In this document: positions 44,939 to 54,072 of the stretch, piece after piece
Layout of the letters: each line of letters begins with the position of its first letter
Position numbering within the stretch: position 1 is the first letter of the stretch
Notes under the pieces: model-generated
Database searches by the model: none
What the model was told of the DNA's origin: nothing
Seen by the model: only the letters and a program-made list of their open reading frames with translations
Position numbers and translations under genes: made by a program
Source of the DNA: Sulfurovaceae bacterium
GTDB lineage: Bacteria; Campylobacterota; Campylobacteria; Campylobacterales; Sulfurovaceae
Direction of reading: 5' to 3'
DNA length: 64,000 nucleotides
Assembly: GCA_028714675.1 (NCBI GenBank)
Contig: JAQTLV010000003.1
Span: 1-64,000, forward strand

Positions 44939-45349
44939 ATGTCACTTATATCTTCAAAGGGTATGTATGGGATTAGGGCTATGTATGAACTTAGCAAATT
45001 GCCACAAGATAAACCAGTTCCAGTTAGCCAAATAGTAAAAATTACAGATATATCTCAAAATTATTTAGAGCAGATACTTGGAAAATTGGCGAAATCAAAA
45101 ATGCTAAATGTCCAAAGAGGTATAAATGGCGGATATTCATTGGCAAAACCAAGTGAGGAAATTATGATTAAAGATATAATTTTTGCCCTTGAGGGTAAGC
45201 CAAAAATTGCCAATAAAGATAATTGTCAAATATTAAATCTATTTATAGATGACTTACAGCACTCTATCGAGACTCATCTAAATATATCTTTAGATGATTT
45301 TGAAAAATATAAAGAGATATTTAATTCCTCTTTACATTTTAATATTTAG
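44939..45349 (+). CDS. Rrf2-family regulator, CymR/IscR-like without Fe-S cysteines
   Basis: A 136-residue winged-helix regulator: MSLISSKGMYGIRAMYELSK, ISQNYLEQILGKLAKSKMLNVQRGINGGYSLAKP. IscR needs three Cys for its cluster; here only C96 is present, so Fe-S sensing is unlikely. Located between metY and cysK (10 nt before cysK), it fits CymR, which senses sulfur status together with CysK. That role is inferred from context. Confidence 0.85.
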   Translation: MSLISSKGMYGIRAMYELSKLPQDKPVPVSQIVKITDISQNYLEQILGKLAKSKMLNVQRGINGGYSLAKPSEEIMIKDIIFALEGKPKIANKDNCQILNLFIDDLQHSIETHLNISLDDFEKYKEIFNSSLHFNI

Positions 45350-45358
45350 GAGGTACTT

Positions 45359-46279
45359 ATGAAATACGCTACTGATGTTACAGGACTTATAGGCAATACT
45401 CCATTGGTTAAACTTAGAGTTGCCAGTGGAAATAGTGCTATGGTGCTTGGGAAATGTGAATTTATGAATCCAACTCATTCTGTCAAAGATAGGATAGGTG
45501 TTAATATGATAGAAAACGCAGAAACTAAAGGACTTATAAATCATGATACAACTATCATAGAGCCAACAAGTGGAAATACAGGAATTGCATTAGCAAGTGC
45601 TTGTGCGGCAAAAGGTATGAAACTTATTCTTACTATGCCAAGCTCTATGAGTGTAGAGAGACAAAAATTGCTTAAAGCCTTGGGCGCGAATATTGTTCTT
45701 ACTGAGCCTCAGTATGGGATGAAGGGGGCAATTGAAAAAGCGAATGAACTTCAAAAAAGCACTCCAAATTCTATTATCTTGGGACAATTTTCAAATGATA
45801 GTAATCCAGAAGCACATCGCAAAACAACTGCACTTGAGATATACAATGATACTGACGGTAAAATAGATATATTTGTAGCTGCAGTTGGTACAGGCGGTAC
45901 GATTACTGGTACAGGTGAAAAGTTAAAAGAGTTAAATCCAAATATAGAGATAATAGCAGTTGAACCGCTATCATCGCCAGTACTTAGCGGAGGAAGCCCT
46001 GCACCACATCAGATACAAGGTATCGGAGCTGGATTTTTCCCAAAAGTTTTAAATACAAAGATTTATAATGAAGTTATAACTGTATCAAATGAAGATGCGA
46101 TTTTGAGTGCTAAAAATCTAGCAAAACAAGAGGGATTGTTGGTGGGAATATCTGCAGGCGCAAATGTTTATGCTGCGTCAGTTGTGGCATCAAGACCTGA
46201 GAATAAAGATAAAGTTATAGTCACTATCCTTTGTGATACAGGGGAGAGATATCTAAGCACCAATCTTTATGATGATTAG
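45359..46279 (+). CDS. cysK: Cysteine synthase A
   Basis: A 306-residue PLP enzyme making cysteine from O-acetylserine and sulfide. LIGNTPLVKLR, PLP lysine K43 in HSVKDRIG, EPTSGNTGIAL, GTGGTITGTGE and the C-terminal CDTGERYLST are intact. Strong SD (TTAGGAGG). In other bacteria CysK also binds CymR, which suits the neighbouring Rrf2 gene. Confidence 0.96.
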   Translation: MKYATDVTGLIGNTPLVKLRVASGNSAMVLGKCEFMNPTHSVKDRIGVNMIENAETKGLINHDTTIIEPTSGNTGIALASACAAKGMKLILTMPSSMSVERQKLLKALGANIVLTEPQYGMKGAIEKANELQKSTPNSIILGQFSNDSNPEAHRKTTALEIYNDTDGKIDIFVAAVGTGGTITGTGEKLKELNPNIEIIAVEPLSSPVLSGGSPAPHQIQGIGAGFFPKVLNTKIYNEVITVSNEDAILSAKNLAKQEGLLVGISAGANVYAASVVASRPENKDKVIVTILCDTGERYLSTNLYDD

Positions 46280-46342
46280 AGATTGCTAACTCTAAAGTCC
46301 AGTTACGATAAAATATACCAAAATATTTTTAAAAAGCAATGT

Positions 46343-47452
46343 ATGAAGATAGAAACCAAACAAGCACATTTTAGCAGTCCATTATACTTAGAGAGTGGTA
46401 GGATATTGGAACCATATGACATAGCATATGAGACATATGGCGAACTAAATGATGATAAGAGTAATGTAGTGCTTGTATGTCATGCGCTAAGTGGATCTCA
46501 TCATGCAGCAGGAACATATGAAGGTGAGAAAAAAACAGGTTGGTGGGATGACCTCATAGGCGATGGAAAAGCTTTAGATACAACTAAATATTTTGTAATT
46601 TGTACAAATGTAATTGGAAGTTGTTTTGGAAGTACTGGTCCTATGAGCGATAACTATCCATCTCATAATCCTTTTCGTTTAAAATTTCCAGTAGTTACTA
46701 TCAAAGATATGGTAAGAGCTCAGATGCATTTACTCTCAAGCCTAGGAATTTATAAGTTAAAGGCAATCATAGGTGGTTCTATGGGGGGTATGCAAGCACT
46801 TCAATTTGCTGTTGATTATCCAAACTTGGCAGAACATATCATATCTATGGCGGCAACTTACGAGACAAGACCTTGGACTATAGCATTTAACAAAGTAGCC
46901 ATTGAGGCTATCAGAACAGATCCAAGATTTGAAGGTGGGCATTACGATAAGGATGCCTTTAGCGAACAAGGGCTTGCAGGTTTGGCAATAGGCAGAATAG
47001 CAGGACATATATCATTTCTTTCTCCTAAATCTATGGACAGAAAATTTGATAGAAATTATGTAAACACAGATGGTCTTTTTGAGCTTTTTGGAAGATATGA
47101 AGTAGAGAGATACATGGAGTACAATACAACAAATTTTAGTAAAATTTTTGATCCACTTAGTTATCTGTATATAGTTAAAGCTATAAATACTTTTAGTTTA
47201 GAGAGAGGCTATGACTCAGTTGAAGATGCACTTGCACGAATAAAATCAAAAGTACATCTTTTTAGTTTTAGCTCTGATTATCTATTTTTTCCAGAAGAGA
47301 TGGATTATATATACAAAGCGATGAGCAAAAACTCACAAGAAGTAACATATAAAGAGATACAAAGTGACTACGGGCATGATGCATTTTTGGTTGAAGTTGA
47401 TAAGTTTGAAAATGATATTAAAACCATTTTAGGAGAAAGCAATGACAAATGA
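46343..47452 (+). CDS. metX: Homoserine O-acetyltransferase
   Basis: A 369-residue alpha/beta hydrolase that acetylates homoserine. CHALSGSHHAAG, WWDDLIGDGKALDT, the nucleophile Ser in GGSMGGMQAL, SSDYLFFP (Asp) and YGHDAFLVE (His) form the active site. An in-frame TTG lies at 46283, but the family N-terminus (MKIETKQAHFSSPLYLESG) starts at the ATG at 46343. Overlaps xseB by 11 nt. Confidence 0.95.
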   Translation: MKIETKQAHFSSPLYLESGRILEPYDIAYETYGELNDDKSNVVLVCHALSGSHHAAGTYEGEKKTGWWDDLIGDGKALDTTKYFVICTNVIGSCFGSTGPMSDNYPSHNPFRLKFPVVTIKDMVRAQMHLLSSLGIYKLKAIIGGSMGGMQALQFAVDYPNLAEHIISMAATYETRPWTIAFNKVAIEAIRTDPRFEGGHYDKDAFSEQGLAGLAIGRIAGHISFLSPKSMDRKFDRNYVNTDGLFELFGRYEVERYMEYNTTNFSKIFDPLSYLYIVKAINTFSLERGYDSVEDALARIKSKVHLFSFSSDYLFFPEEMDYIYKAMSKNSQEVTYKEIQSDYGHDAFLVEVDKFENDIKTILGESNDK

Positions 47453-47645
47453 AAGTTTTGAAGAAAAAATAGCAAATGCAAAATCCATAATGGAAAAATT
47501 GATGAAACAAGATATATCGTTAGAGGATAGTGTAAAGTTATATGAAGAGGGTATCAAAAATATACAAGAAGCTAGTATTATCCTTGAAGAAGCAAAAGCA
47601 AAAATAAAGATAATCGAACAAAATAGTATCAAGGATGAGGCTTGA
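47442..47645 (+). CDS. xseB: Exodeoxyribonuclease VII small subunit
   Basis: A 67-residue helical protein: SFEEKIANAKSIMEKLMKQDISLEDSVKLYEEGIKNI is the XseB signature. With XseA (not in this window) it degrades single-stranded DNA. Overlaps metX at its start (11 nt) and the nitrilase-like gene at its end (TTGA), so it is translationally linked to both. Confidence 0.93.
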   Translation: MTNESFEEKIANAKSIMEKLMKQDISLEDSVKLYEEGIKNIQEASIILEEAKAKIKIIEQNSIKDEA

Positions 47646-48454
47646 GTAGCCCACTTGTAGTAGCAGCTCTGCAACTTCAAACACTTGGATTTAATCCATC
47701 AAGATTAGAATTTTACTTTAAAAATGCACATGCTCGAGGCGCTAAAATAATAGTATTTGGTGAGTATGTTTTAAACCACTTTTTTAAAGAACTTGCATCT
47801 ATGCCTCAATCCATGGTAAAAGAACAATCTGACAAACATTTAAAGCTTTTAAAAACATATGCACAAGAGTATGATATGACCATTATTGCTCCTATTGTTA
47901 TATACAAAAAAGATGGTTTTGTAAAAACTATAGCAAGAATTAATTCTGCAGGGATATATTATTATGAACAGCAAATTCTTATACCATATGCACATTGGGA
48001 TGAACAGAGTTTTTTTGTAAATAAAATAGAAGCCTTAAAGTCACCAATGATATTTTCTCTTGATGGATTTAAAATTATGGTTATGGCTGGATACGAGATG
48101 CATTTTCCTCCATTTTGGGATTATGTAAGAGCAAAAAAAATAGACCTAGTTATACTTCCAACATCTTCTACATTTGGTTCGCACAATAGATGGAGAGAAA
48201 TTATAAAAACACAAGCTTTTCTTTATGAAACATATATTTTAAGGGTCAATAGACTTGGAGAATATAGCGATAAAGATGTTAAGTGGAGGTTTTATGGAGA
48301 TAGTATGCTCGTTCGTCCTGATGGTGAGGTTGAAATGATGCTAGAAGATAAGGAATCAATGCTTGTCGAAGAGATAGATAAAAAAGTGATAAAATTACAC
48401 AAGAAAGAGTGGAAATTTGAACAAGCACTAAGTATTAGAAAAGAGTTGAAGTAA
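47642..48454 (+). CDS. Nitrilase-fold protein lacking the catalytic Cys and Lys
   Basis: A 270-residue carbon-nitrogen hydrolase fold: VVAALQLQTLG, E41 in IVFGEYVLN (catalytic Glu kept), INSAGIYYYEQQILIPY where the usual Lys is Gln (110/111), and MAGYEMHFPPFW where the usual Cys is G150. The order and spacing of all blocks fit the family, so this is substitution, not misalignment. It is probably not an amidase; a binding or structural role is more likely. UUG start overlaps the xseB stop. Confidence 0.85.
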   Translation: MSSPLVVAALQLQTLGFNPSRLEFYFKNAHARGAKIIVFGEYVLNHFFKELASMPQSMVKEQSDKHLKLLKTYAQEYDMTIIAPIVIYKKDGFVKTIARINSAGIYYYEQQILIPYAHWDEQSFFVNKIEALKSPMIFSLDGFKIMVMAGYEMHFPPFWDYVRAKKIDLVILPTSSTFGSHNRWREIIKTQAFLYETYILRVNRLGEYSDKDVKWRFYGDSMLVRPDGEVEMMLEDKESMLVEEIDKKVIKLHKKEWKFEQALSIRKELK

Positions 48455-49128
48455 TGACACAAGAAAAGTATTTTCATAGACAAATTCAGCTTTGGGGAGA
48501 TGAGGTACAAGAATGTCTGCAAGATAAAAAAATTGCTATTATTGGTGCAGGAGGTCTTGGCTCATCCTTGGCACTTGCACTTGGAACAAGTGGAATAGGG
48601 CATATTGATATAGTTGATTTTGATAAAGTCTCTTTACATAACATTCATAGACAAATAGCTTTCACACTTAAAGACCAAGATAAATATAAAGCCAAAGTTG
48701 TTACATCTCTTGTAAAATCAAAAAATCCATTTGTAAATTTAAAATCCATAATATCTACATTTGAAGAGTTTAGTCATTTAGAGGGCAAGTATGATTTAAT
48801 TATAGATGCGACCGATAATCTTCAAACAAGAATACAAATAGATACTTTTGCAAAAAAACAAAGTACACCTTGGATATATGGAAGTGTGGAAGCATGGCAT
48901 GGATATGTATGTTTTTTTGAAAAATCTAGTTTTAATTCATTCAATGTTAGTGATCATAAACCAGCAGGAATTACAGCACCTATCGTTATGCACATAGCTT
49001 CACTTCAAGCAAATTTGGCACTTCGTTATTTAGCTGGATTAAGTGTTGCAAAAGATAAGCTTTATTATTTATATTTTGATGATAATGGTGAGCTTATAAC
49101 TCAAAAATTTGGTTTGCCAAAAATATAA
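48454..49128 (+). CDS. ThiF/MoeB-family E1-like protein
   Basis: A 224-residue adenylating enzyme fold: YFHRQIQLWGDEVQECLQDKK, GAGGLGSSLALALG (nucleotide loop), DFDKVSLHNIHRQ and DATDNLQTR. The zinc CxxC pairs of MoeB/ThiF are absent and the C-terminal part is short, so activity on a small sulfur carrier protein is uncertain. No ThiS/MoaD-like gene is adjacent. Starts as TAATG on the stop of the nitrilase-like gene. Confidence 0.85.
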   Translation: MTQEKYFHRQIQLWGDEVQECLQDKKIAIIGAGGLGSSLALALGTSGIGHIDIVDFDKVSLHNIHRQIAFTLKDQDKYKAKVVTSLVKSKNPFVNLKSIISTFEEFSHLEGKYDLIIDATDNLQTRIQIDTFAKKQSTPWIYGSVEAWHGYVCFFEKSSFNSFNVSDHKPAGITAPIVMHIASLQANLALRYLAGLSVAKDKLYYLYFDDNGELITQKFGLPKI

Positions 49129-49177
49129 GACCAAAAACTAAATTTAAATGGTAAAATTATAAAAAATGGAGAAACAG

Positions 49178-49516
49178 ATGAAAATAAAAATACTTTTTTC
49201 AATGGCACTACTATTTGTAATAACAGGTTGTACACAAGAGACACAAAATAATCTAAGCCGTTCAATTCAAAATTGGACTGGCACGAATGGTGTACTTGAA
49301 GTATATGCAGGCGATAAACTAATGCATAGATTTTTGAAAATCGACAAAATGTCTACTGCTATTGGAACAAATGATAATGAGGCTAGATCATATAGATTTG
49401 GATATGGTTATCATGATTTAAATTTAAATAATATTGTTGATCCAAATGAAAAAAAGGTTTATTTTGAAGTTTCAGATTATAGTACAAATTATGTATTTTT
49501 TGAAGCAAATAACTAA
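49178..49516 (+). CDS. Small lipoprotein, unknown
   Basis: A 112-residue protein with a lipobox (LLFVITGC, Cys near residue 17) after a basic start. The mature part (GTNGVLEVYAGDKLMHRFLKIDKMSTAIGTND ... YGYHDLNLNNIVDPNEKKVYFEVSDYS) is beta-rich; no family recognised. The in-frame ATG four codons earlier (49166) is less likely because GGAG lies 6-7 nt before the second ATG. Confidence 0.7.
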   Translation: MKIKILFSMALLFVITGCTQETQNNLSRSIQNWTGTNGVLEVYAGDKLMHRFLKIDKMSTAIGTNDNEARSYRFGYGYHDLNLNNIVDPNEKKVYFEVSDYSTNYVFFEANN

Positions 49517-49524
49517 GGAATAAA

Positions 49525-49899
49525 ATGAATATAATTTCAACAAAAAATGCACCACAAGCCATAGGACCTTATTCGCAAGCAATTATGGCAAATGGAATGA
49601 TTTATACTTCAGGGCAAATAGGACTTTTGCCAAATGGTGATATGGCTGGAAATGGTATAGTTTCCCAAGCAAACCAAGTGCTTACTAACCTAAAGGCAGT
49701 TTTAGAAGCAGGTGGAAGTTCTATGGATATGGTTATAAAAACAACAATATTTTTAGCAGACATGGATGATTTTGTTGCATTAAATGAAGTTTATGCTGAG
49801 CATTTTGGAAATCACAAACCAGCACGTAGTACAGTTGCAGTAAAAACACTTCCTAAAAATGCATTAGTAGAGATAGAGTGCATAGCAGTAGTTGTATAG
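49525..49899 (+). CDS. ridA: RidA (enamine/imine deaminase)
   Basis: A 124-residue RidA/YjgF protein that hydrolyses reactive enamines released by PLP enzymes. NAPQAIGPYSQAI, YTSGQIGL, the catalytic Arg in HKPARSTVAVKTLP and VEIECIAV are present. Full length. Its neighbours in this stretch do not share a pathway, but the many PLP enzymes in this window (metY, cysK, trpB) create such intermediates. Confidence 0.95.
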   Translation: MNIISTKNAPQAIGPYSQAIMANGMIYTSGQIGLLPNGDMAGNGIVSQANQVLTNLKAVLEAGGSSMDMVIKTTIFLADMDDFVALNEVYAEHFGNHKPARSTVAVKTLPKNALVEIECIAVVV

Positions 49900-49955
49900 C
49901 TCAGCATTGTTTTAATTAAAGGGTAAAGCTTAAAGAATATTAAAGATTATTTCGA

Positions 49956-49961
49956 TATAAT
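49956..49961 (+). promoter_or_regulatory. -10 box of rplU-rpmA
   Basis: TATAAT 45 nt before rplU in a 106-bp gap; no clear -35. Confidence 0.55.
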
Positions 49962-50005
49962 CTCACACTTTTTAAACAAAAAACATAAAAAATAAAGGGT
50001 TTGCA

Positions 50006-50311
50006 ATGTACGCAATCATAAAAGCGAGCGGTCAACAGTTTAAAGTTAAAGAAGGCGATATAGTATGCTTTGATAACATGAACTTAGAGCCAAAAAGTGC
50101 TGTAGAATTCAAAGAAGTTTTAGCACTAGATAATGGTACTTTGACAGTTGGTACTCCATTTATTAGTGGAGCAATTGTTAAAGGTGAAGTTATAAATGAA
50201 GGTCGTGATAAAAAAGTTATCATTTACAAAAAAAGAAGAAGAAAAGATTCTAAATTAAAAAGAGGTTTCAGAAGAGACTTCACTCGTGTTAGAATCACAA
50301 GCATAGCATAA
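50006..50311 (+). CDS. rplU: 50S ribosomal protein L21
   Basis: A 101-residue large-subunit protein: [20 protein letters not shown] and the basic [27 protein letters not shown] end typical of L21. Followed by rpmA after 16 nt and then, further on, obgE, the usual bacterial order. Confidence 0.98.
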   Translation: MYAIIKASGQQFKVKEGDIVCFDNMNLEPKSAVEFKEVLALDNGTLTVGTPFISGAIVKGEVINEGRDKKVIIYKKRRRKDSKLKRGFRRDFTRVRITSIA

Positions 50312-50327
50312 TAAGGAGAATATAGAT

Positions 50328-50582
50328 ATGGCACACAAAAAAGGTCAAGGTTCTACTCAAAATAATAGAGATTCAGCTGGTCGTCGTTTAGGCGTTAAGA
50401 AATTTGGTGGTGAAGCAGTAATTCCTGGCAATATCATTATTAGACAAAGAGGAACAAAAGTTCATCCTGGTAACGGTGTTGGTATAGGTAAAGATCATAC
50501 AATATTTGCACTTATTGAAGGTGTAGTAAAGTTTGAAAACAAAACTTCTACTCAGAAAAAAGTTTCTGTAGTACCAGCATAA
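50328..50582 (+). CDS. rpmA: 50S ribosomal protein L27
   Basis: An 84-residue protein: [55 protein letters not shown]. Its N-terminus reaches the peptidyl transferase centre. There is no N-terminal extension needing cleavage. Good SD (AAGGAG). Confidence 0.98.
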   Translation: MAHKKGQGSTQNNRDSAGRRLGVKKFGGEAVIPGNIIIRQRGTKVHPGNGVGIGKDHTIFALIEGVVKFENKTSTQKKVSVVPA

Positions 50583-50602
50583 TTTTAAAAAATAAATTCT
50601 CT

Positions 50603-50625
50603 AATTTGAAGCTCAGCTTCAAATT
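50603..50625 (+). terminator. Hairpin after rpmA
   Basis: AATTTGAAGC / GCTTCAAATT, 10 bp perfect with a TCA loop, 20 nt after the rpmA stop. The U-tract is weak. Confidence 0.65.
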
Positions 50626-50745
50626 AAATCTTCGCTATAATTTTTGAAACTAATCTATTTTAATCTCAACAACACATTTCAAACTACATTTTGATTATAA
50701 TATCATATAATTTAAACATTCTAAGATATGATAGGGCACAAATAT

Positions 50746-51273
50746 ATGAATAAGATCGTTTTAATTTTAATAAGTACATTGATGATATATGCAAATGGTT
50801 CTATAACTGGCGATTTCAATGGTGATGGAGCAAAAGAGAGCGTATCGACAATTTTTAAAAATTGTAAAAATGATATTGATTTTCAAATTTGTGATTGTTT
50901 TTTAAAATTTTCAAATCATAAAATAAAATCTTTCAATATAGGTGAGTGTGATGGAGGAGGAGTAGGTGCAGATTTGCTCAACGAAGGTGATTTGAATGGT
51001 GATGGAGCTGACGAAATTGGACTTATGCGTCACTGGCCAACAAGTGCATGGAGAGCTTATGAGATTTTTAATGTAAAAAACAAGCCTAAAAAAGTTTTTG
51101 GAATGTCGCTCTTTATTGGAGGCGAAATAGAGTCAATCTATCAAGCCGATTTAGTAAGAAAAAACCCAAGCAAAAAAGGATATGTGCAGTATAGATTTTT
51201 TGGTATCACAGATCATAATGGCGACAATATAGACTTTGATGGTAAAACTTGGAAAAGTGGCAAACTTCAATAG
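50746..51273 (+). CDS. Exported protein with FG-GAP/dockerin-like calcium motifs
   Basis: A 175-residue protein from the ATG at 50746: signal peptide MNKIVLILISTLMIYA, then GDFNGDGAKESV and EGDLNGDGADEIGLM, two Dx[DN]xDG calcium-binding loops of the FG-GAP/VCBS kind, and an ITDHNGDNIDFDGK segment. Location is periplasmic or extracellular. Function unknown. An ATG six codons upstream (50728) is in frame but gives a poorer signal peptide. Four Cys near residues 30-65 may form disulfides. Confidence 0.65.
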   Translation: MNKIVLILISTLMIYANGSITGDFNGDGAKESVSTIFKNCKNDIDFQICDCFLKFSNHKIKSFNIGECDGGGVGADLLNEGDLNGDGADEIGLMRHWPTSAWRAYEIFNVKNKPKKVFGMSLFIGGEIESIYQADLVRKNPSKKGYVQYRFFGITDHNGDNIDFDGKTWKSGKLQ

Positions 51274-51299
51274 AGTTATAATTTAAAACTCTATTGAAG
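51265..51299. other. Perfect 13-bp stem-loop over the stop codon
   Basis: CTTCAATAGAGTT / AACTCTATTGAAG with a 9-nt loop; the 5' arm contains the TAG stop of the gene at 50746-51273. No U-tract follows, so it may stabilise the mRNA 3' end rather than act as a plain terminator. Confidence 0.6.
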
Positions 51300-51338
51300 T
51301 AGTGAGAATTGCAATTAGGTATTCAACATTCTTTTTGG

Positions 51339-51344
51339 TATAAT
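51339..51344 (+). promoter_or_regulatory. -10 box of obgE
   Basis: TATAAT 58 nt before obgE; no clear -35. Confidence 0.5.
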
Positions 51345-51401
51345 TCGATTAATCTAGGTGAAATTATTACACCATTGTTTAAAATAAAAAGGTAAATATA
51401 T

Positions 51402-52514
51402 ATGTTTATAGATAGAGTTGAACTAACGCTTAGTTCAGGCAAGGGTGGTGCTGGAGCAGTATCGTTTTGGACAGAAAAATTTGTAGCACAAGGTGGTCCT
51501 GATGGCGGGGATGGTGGTAGAGGCGGTTCTGTATATATACAAACAGACAATAATACCGATACATTAACATCTCTAAGAGGCAGACACCATATAAAAGCAA
51601 AAAATGGTCGCTCTGGCGAAGGTCGTAAAAAATATGGTAAAAGCGGAGAAGATACTACTATCATAGTACCTCCTGGCACACAAATATTTGATGTTGAGAA
51701 TGGCGAATTGCTATTGGATATGACTGAAAATAACCAAAAAGTAAAATTACTTGATGGTGGCAAAGGCGGACTTGGTAATATGCACTTTAAAAACTCAAGT
51801 AACCAAAGACCAACATACGCACAACCAGGACTACCAGGCATTACTAAATTAGTTAGGTTCGAGATGAAAATGATAGCTGATGTTGGACTTGTGGGATATC
51901 CAAATGTTGGCAAATCAACACTAATTTCTGTGATGTCAAATGCTAGACCAGAGATTGCAAATTATGAGTTTACAACATTGATTCCAAAACTAGGAGTTGT
52001 TGATTATAGTGATTATGATTCTTTTGTTATGGCAGATATTCCAGGAATTATAGAAGGAGCAAGTGAAGGTAGAGGTCTTGGTATAGAATTTTTAAGACAT
52101 ATCGAAAGAACTACAACGCTTCTTTTTATGATAGATGTTAGCAATTATCGTACAATGGAATATCAATATACAACACTTCTTGAAGAGTTAAAAAAATATT
52201 CTGAAATTTTAGGCAAAAGAGATTTTGGCATAGCAGTCACAAAGATAGATGCTTTGAGTGTTGATGAGTGTAATGATTTAATAGAAAAGTTTATGACAAC
52301 AATTGGTTTAAAGCCAAACAGTAATCTTAAAAGTGAAAATTTAGATAGCAGTTATTTGAGTTATGGAGTAAAATATGATTTTGGCGAAAAACCTACATCT
52401 CCACTCTTTGTTTTGCCAATCTCATCAGTATCACATGTCAATATAAAAGCTCTTAAATATATATTGGGTGATGTTGTTAAAAACTTAAAAGAAGGTGAAG
52501 CTCTAAATGCATAG
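51402..52514 (+). CDS. obgE: GTPase Obg
   Basis: A 370-residue essential GTPase that acts in 50S assembly and stress signalling. The Gly-rich Obg fold (1-157; [30 protein letters not shown]), G1 [10 protein letters not shown]3 [16 protein letters not shown] and the TKID-type G4 (VTKIDAL) are visible. The short C-terminal part (about 300-370) differs between species. Overlaps proB by 8 nt. Confidence 0.97.
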   Translation: MFIDRVELTLSSGKGGAGAVSFWTEKFVAQGGPDGGDGGRGGSVYIQTDNNTDTLTSLRGRHHIKAKNGRSGEGRKKYGKSGEDTTIIVPPGTQIFDVENGELLLDMTENNQKVKLLDGGKGGLGNMHFKNSSNQRPTYAQPGLPGITKLVRFEMKMIADVGLVGYPNVGKSTLISVMSNARPEIANYEFTTLIPKLGVVDYSDYDSFVMADIPGIIEGASEGRGLGIEFLRHIERTTTLLFMIDVSNYRTMEYQYTTLLEELKKYSEILGKRDFGIAVTKIDALSVDECNDLIEKFMTTIGLKPNSNLKSENLDSSYLSYGVKYDFGEKPTSPLFVLPISSVSHVNIKALKYILGDVVKNLKEGEALNA

Positions 52515-53283
52515 AATAGTTATCAAAGTTGGTTCTCATGTACTGACCGAGAATGCTCAAATATCAAAAGAGAGAATGAAAGCTTTAGTTGAATTTATTG
52601 CAACTTTACAAAAAAATGGCAAAGAAGTTATTTTAGTAAGCTCAGGTGCTGTTGCTAGCGGATATACCAAGTTGAAACTTGATAAAGCACTTGTACCTAA
52701 TCGCCAAGCACTAGCCGCAATAGGTCAGCCATTACTGCTTAAAATGTATCAAGAGAAATTTGATAAATTTGACATCATATGTTCACAAGTGCTTCTTAGT
52801 GCAGCTGACTTTAATTCAACAAAAAGAACACAACATGCAAAAAATGCCATAAATGTACTTTTGGCAAACAAAGTAGTGCCTATTATAAATGAGAATGATG
52901 TTACAGCAACAGAAGAGCTTGTTTTTGGGGATAATGATAGACTATCAGCTCATGTAGCACATAATTTTGATGCCGAGATACTTGTGATACTTTCTGACAT
53001 AGCAGGATATTATGATAAAGATCCAAATAAATTTGATGATGCCATGATGTATAAAACACACTCATTTTTAAGTGATGATGCCTTAAAGCAACAACATAGT
53101 GCGAATAATGAATTTGCTACAGGCGGTATAGTAACAAAACTTCAATCTGCTCAATTTTTACTAGAAAATGGTAAAGAGATGTTTTTAGCAAGCGGATTTG
53201 ATCTAACTGATGTAAAAAGCTTTTTGTTAGATGGAGTACAAAAAGGTGGCACATATTTTACAGCCAACAAAACAAAAGGATAG
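52507..53283 (+). CDS. proB: Glutamate 5-kinase (no PUA domain)
   Basis: A 258-residue amino acid kinase, the first step of proline synthesis. [49 protein letters not shown] and [13 protein letters not shown] are intact. The C-terminal PUA domain of the E. coli enzyme is missing, as in short forms common in this phylum. Start overlaps obgE. proA is not adjacent. Confidence 0.95.
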   Translation: MHRIVIKVGSHVLTENAQISKERMKALVEFIATLQKNGKEVILVSSGAVASGYTKLKLDKALVPNRQALAAIGQPLLLKMYQEKFDKFDIICSQVLLSAADFNSTKRTQHAKNAINVLLANKVVPIINENDVTATEELVFGDNDRLSAHVAHNFDAEILVILSDIAGYYDKDPNKFDDAMMYKTHSFLSDDALKQQHSANNEFATGGIVTKLQSAQFLLENGKEMFLASGFDLTDVKSFLLDGVQKGGTYFTANKTKG

Positions 53284-53286
53284 AGA

Positions 53287-54072
53287 ATGAACAGTGTAAA
53301 TAATGTTGAGAAATATGATTTTGATATTATGGAACTTATAAAAACAAGCTTTAGAATGACCAAAGGATTCAAGGGTGCGTTTTGGGCAACAACCTTTATT
53401 TTCGCATTGATATTTGCGGCTTTATTTTATTTGGTCACACATTTATTTTTTCCAAATTTTACTGCAGAAACAATGCAAACTCATGAATTTGCAATGAAAT
53501 CACAATATATTATGTTGATTTTGCTGCCTATAGTCACTTCGTTCCTAGTATTATTGCAAATGATGTCATTACAGCATGCTAGAGGAGAGGATATAATCAT
53601 TAGAAATATATTTAGTGATATTAAAATTATATGGCGATTATTATTTGTTGCATTTATTTTTTTTATACCTAATATTATTATTGACTATATATTTGGTTTT
53701 GCATTATTGGTATCCGAAATAAATTTTTTAACTGTAATAAAAAGCGCTATAAGCTGGGCGATTGCTATCGTTTCATATTTTTCATTTATGCTTATAGTTG
53801 ATAAAAACATTGGAGCCATTGAAGCTATAAAATTATCTTTTATGTCTATTAAGCAAAAAATATGGAAGATTTTTGCCGTATATCTATTTTTTTACGGAAT
53901 ATTCTTTATTTATCCTTTTCTTGATCAAACAATAATATTGCCCCAATTCTCATTCTTAATTTCAGTGGTTGTGCTAATTTGTATGATTTGGTTTTACCCT
54001 GCTATGATTATTGGTACAAATGGACTACTTTACAGAATTATGTTTGATGGTATGAAACTAAATAGTAAATAG
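53287..54072 (+). CDS. Multi-span membrane protein, unknown
   Basis: A 261-residue integral protein with about six hydrophobic helices (near 32-55, 72-92, 115-135, 150-172, 193-212, 222-245) and a cytoplasmic N-terminus. The segment IGAIEAIKLSFMSIKQKIWKIFAVYLFF resembles the repeated amphipathic unit of DUF975/YciC-like membrane proteins, but the assignment is weak. Follows proB by 3 nt and overlaps the convergent flavoprotein gene by 15 nt. Confidence 0.65.
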   Translation: MNSVNNVEKYDFDIMELIKTSFRMTKGFKGAFWATTFIFALIFAALFYLVTHLFFPNFTAETMQTHEFAMKSQYIMLILLPIVTSFLVLLQMMSLQHARGEDIIIRNIFSDIKIIWRLLFVAFIFFIPNIIIDYIFGFALLVSEINFLTVIKSAISWAIAIVSYFSFMLIVDKNIGAIEAIKLSFMSIKQKIWKIFAVYLFFYGIFFIYPFLDQTIILPQFSFLISVVVLICMIWFYPAMIIGTNGLLYRIMFDGMKLNSK

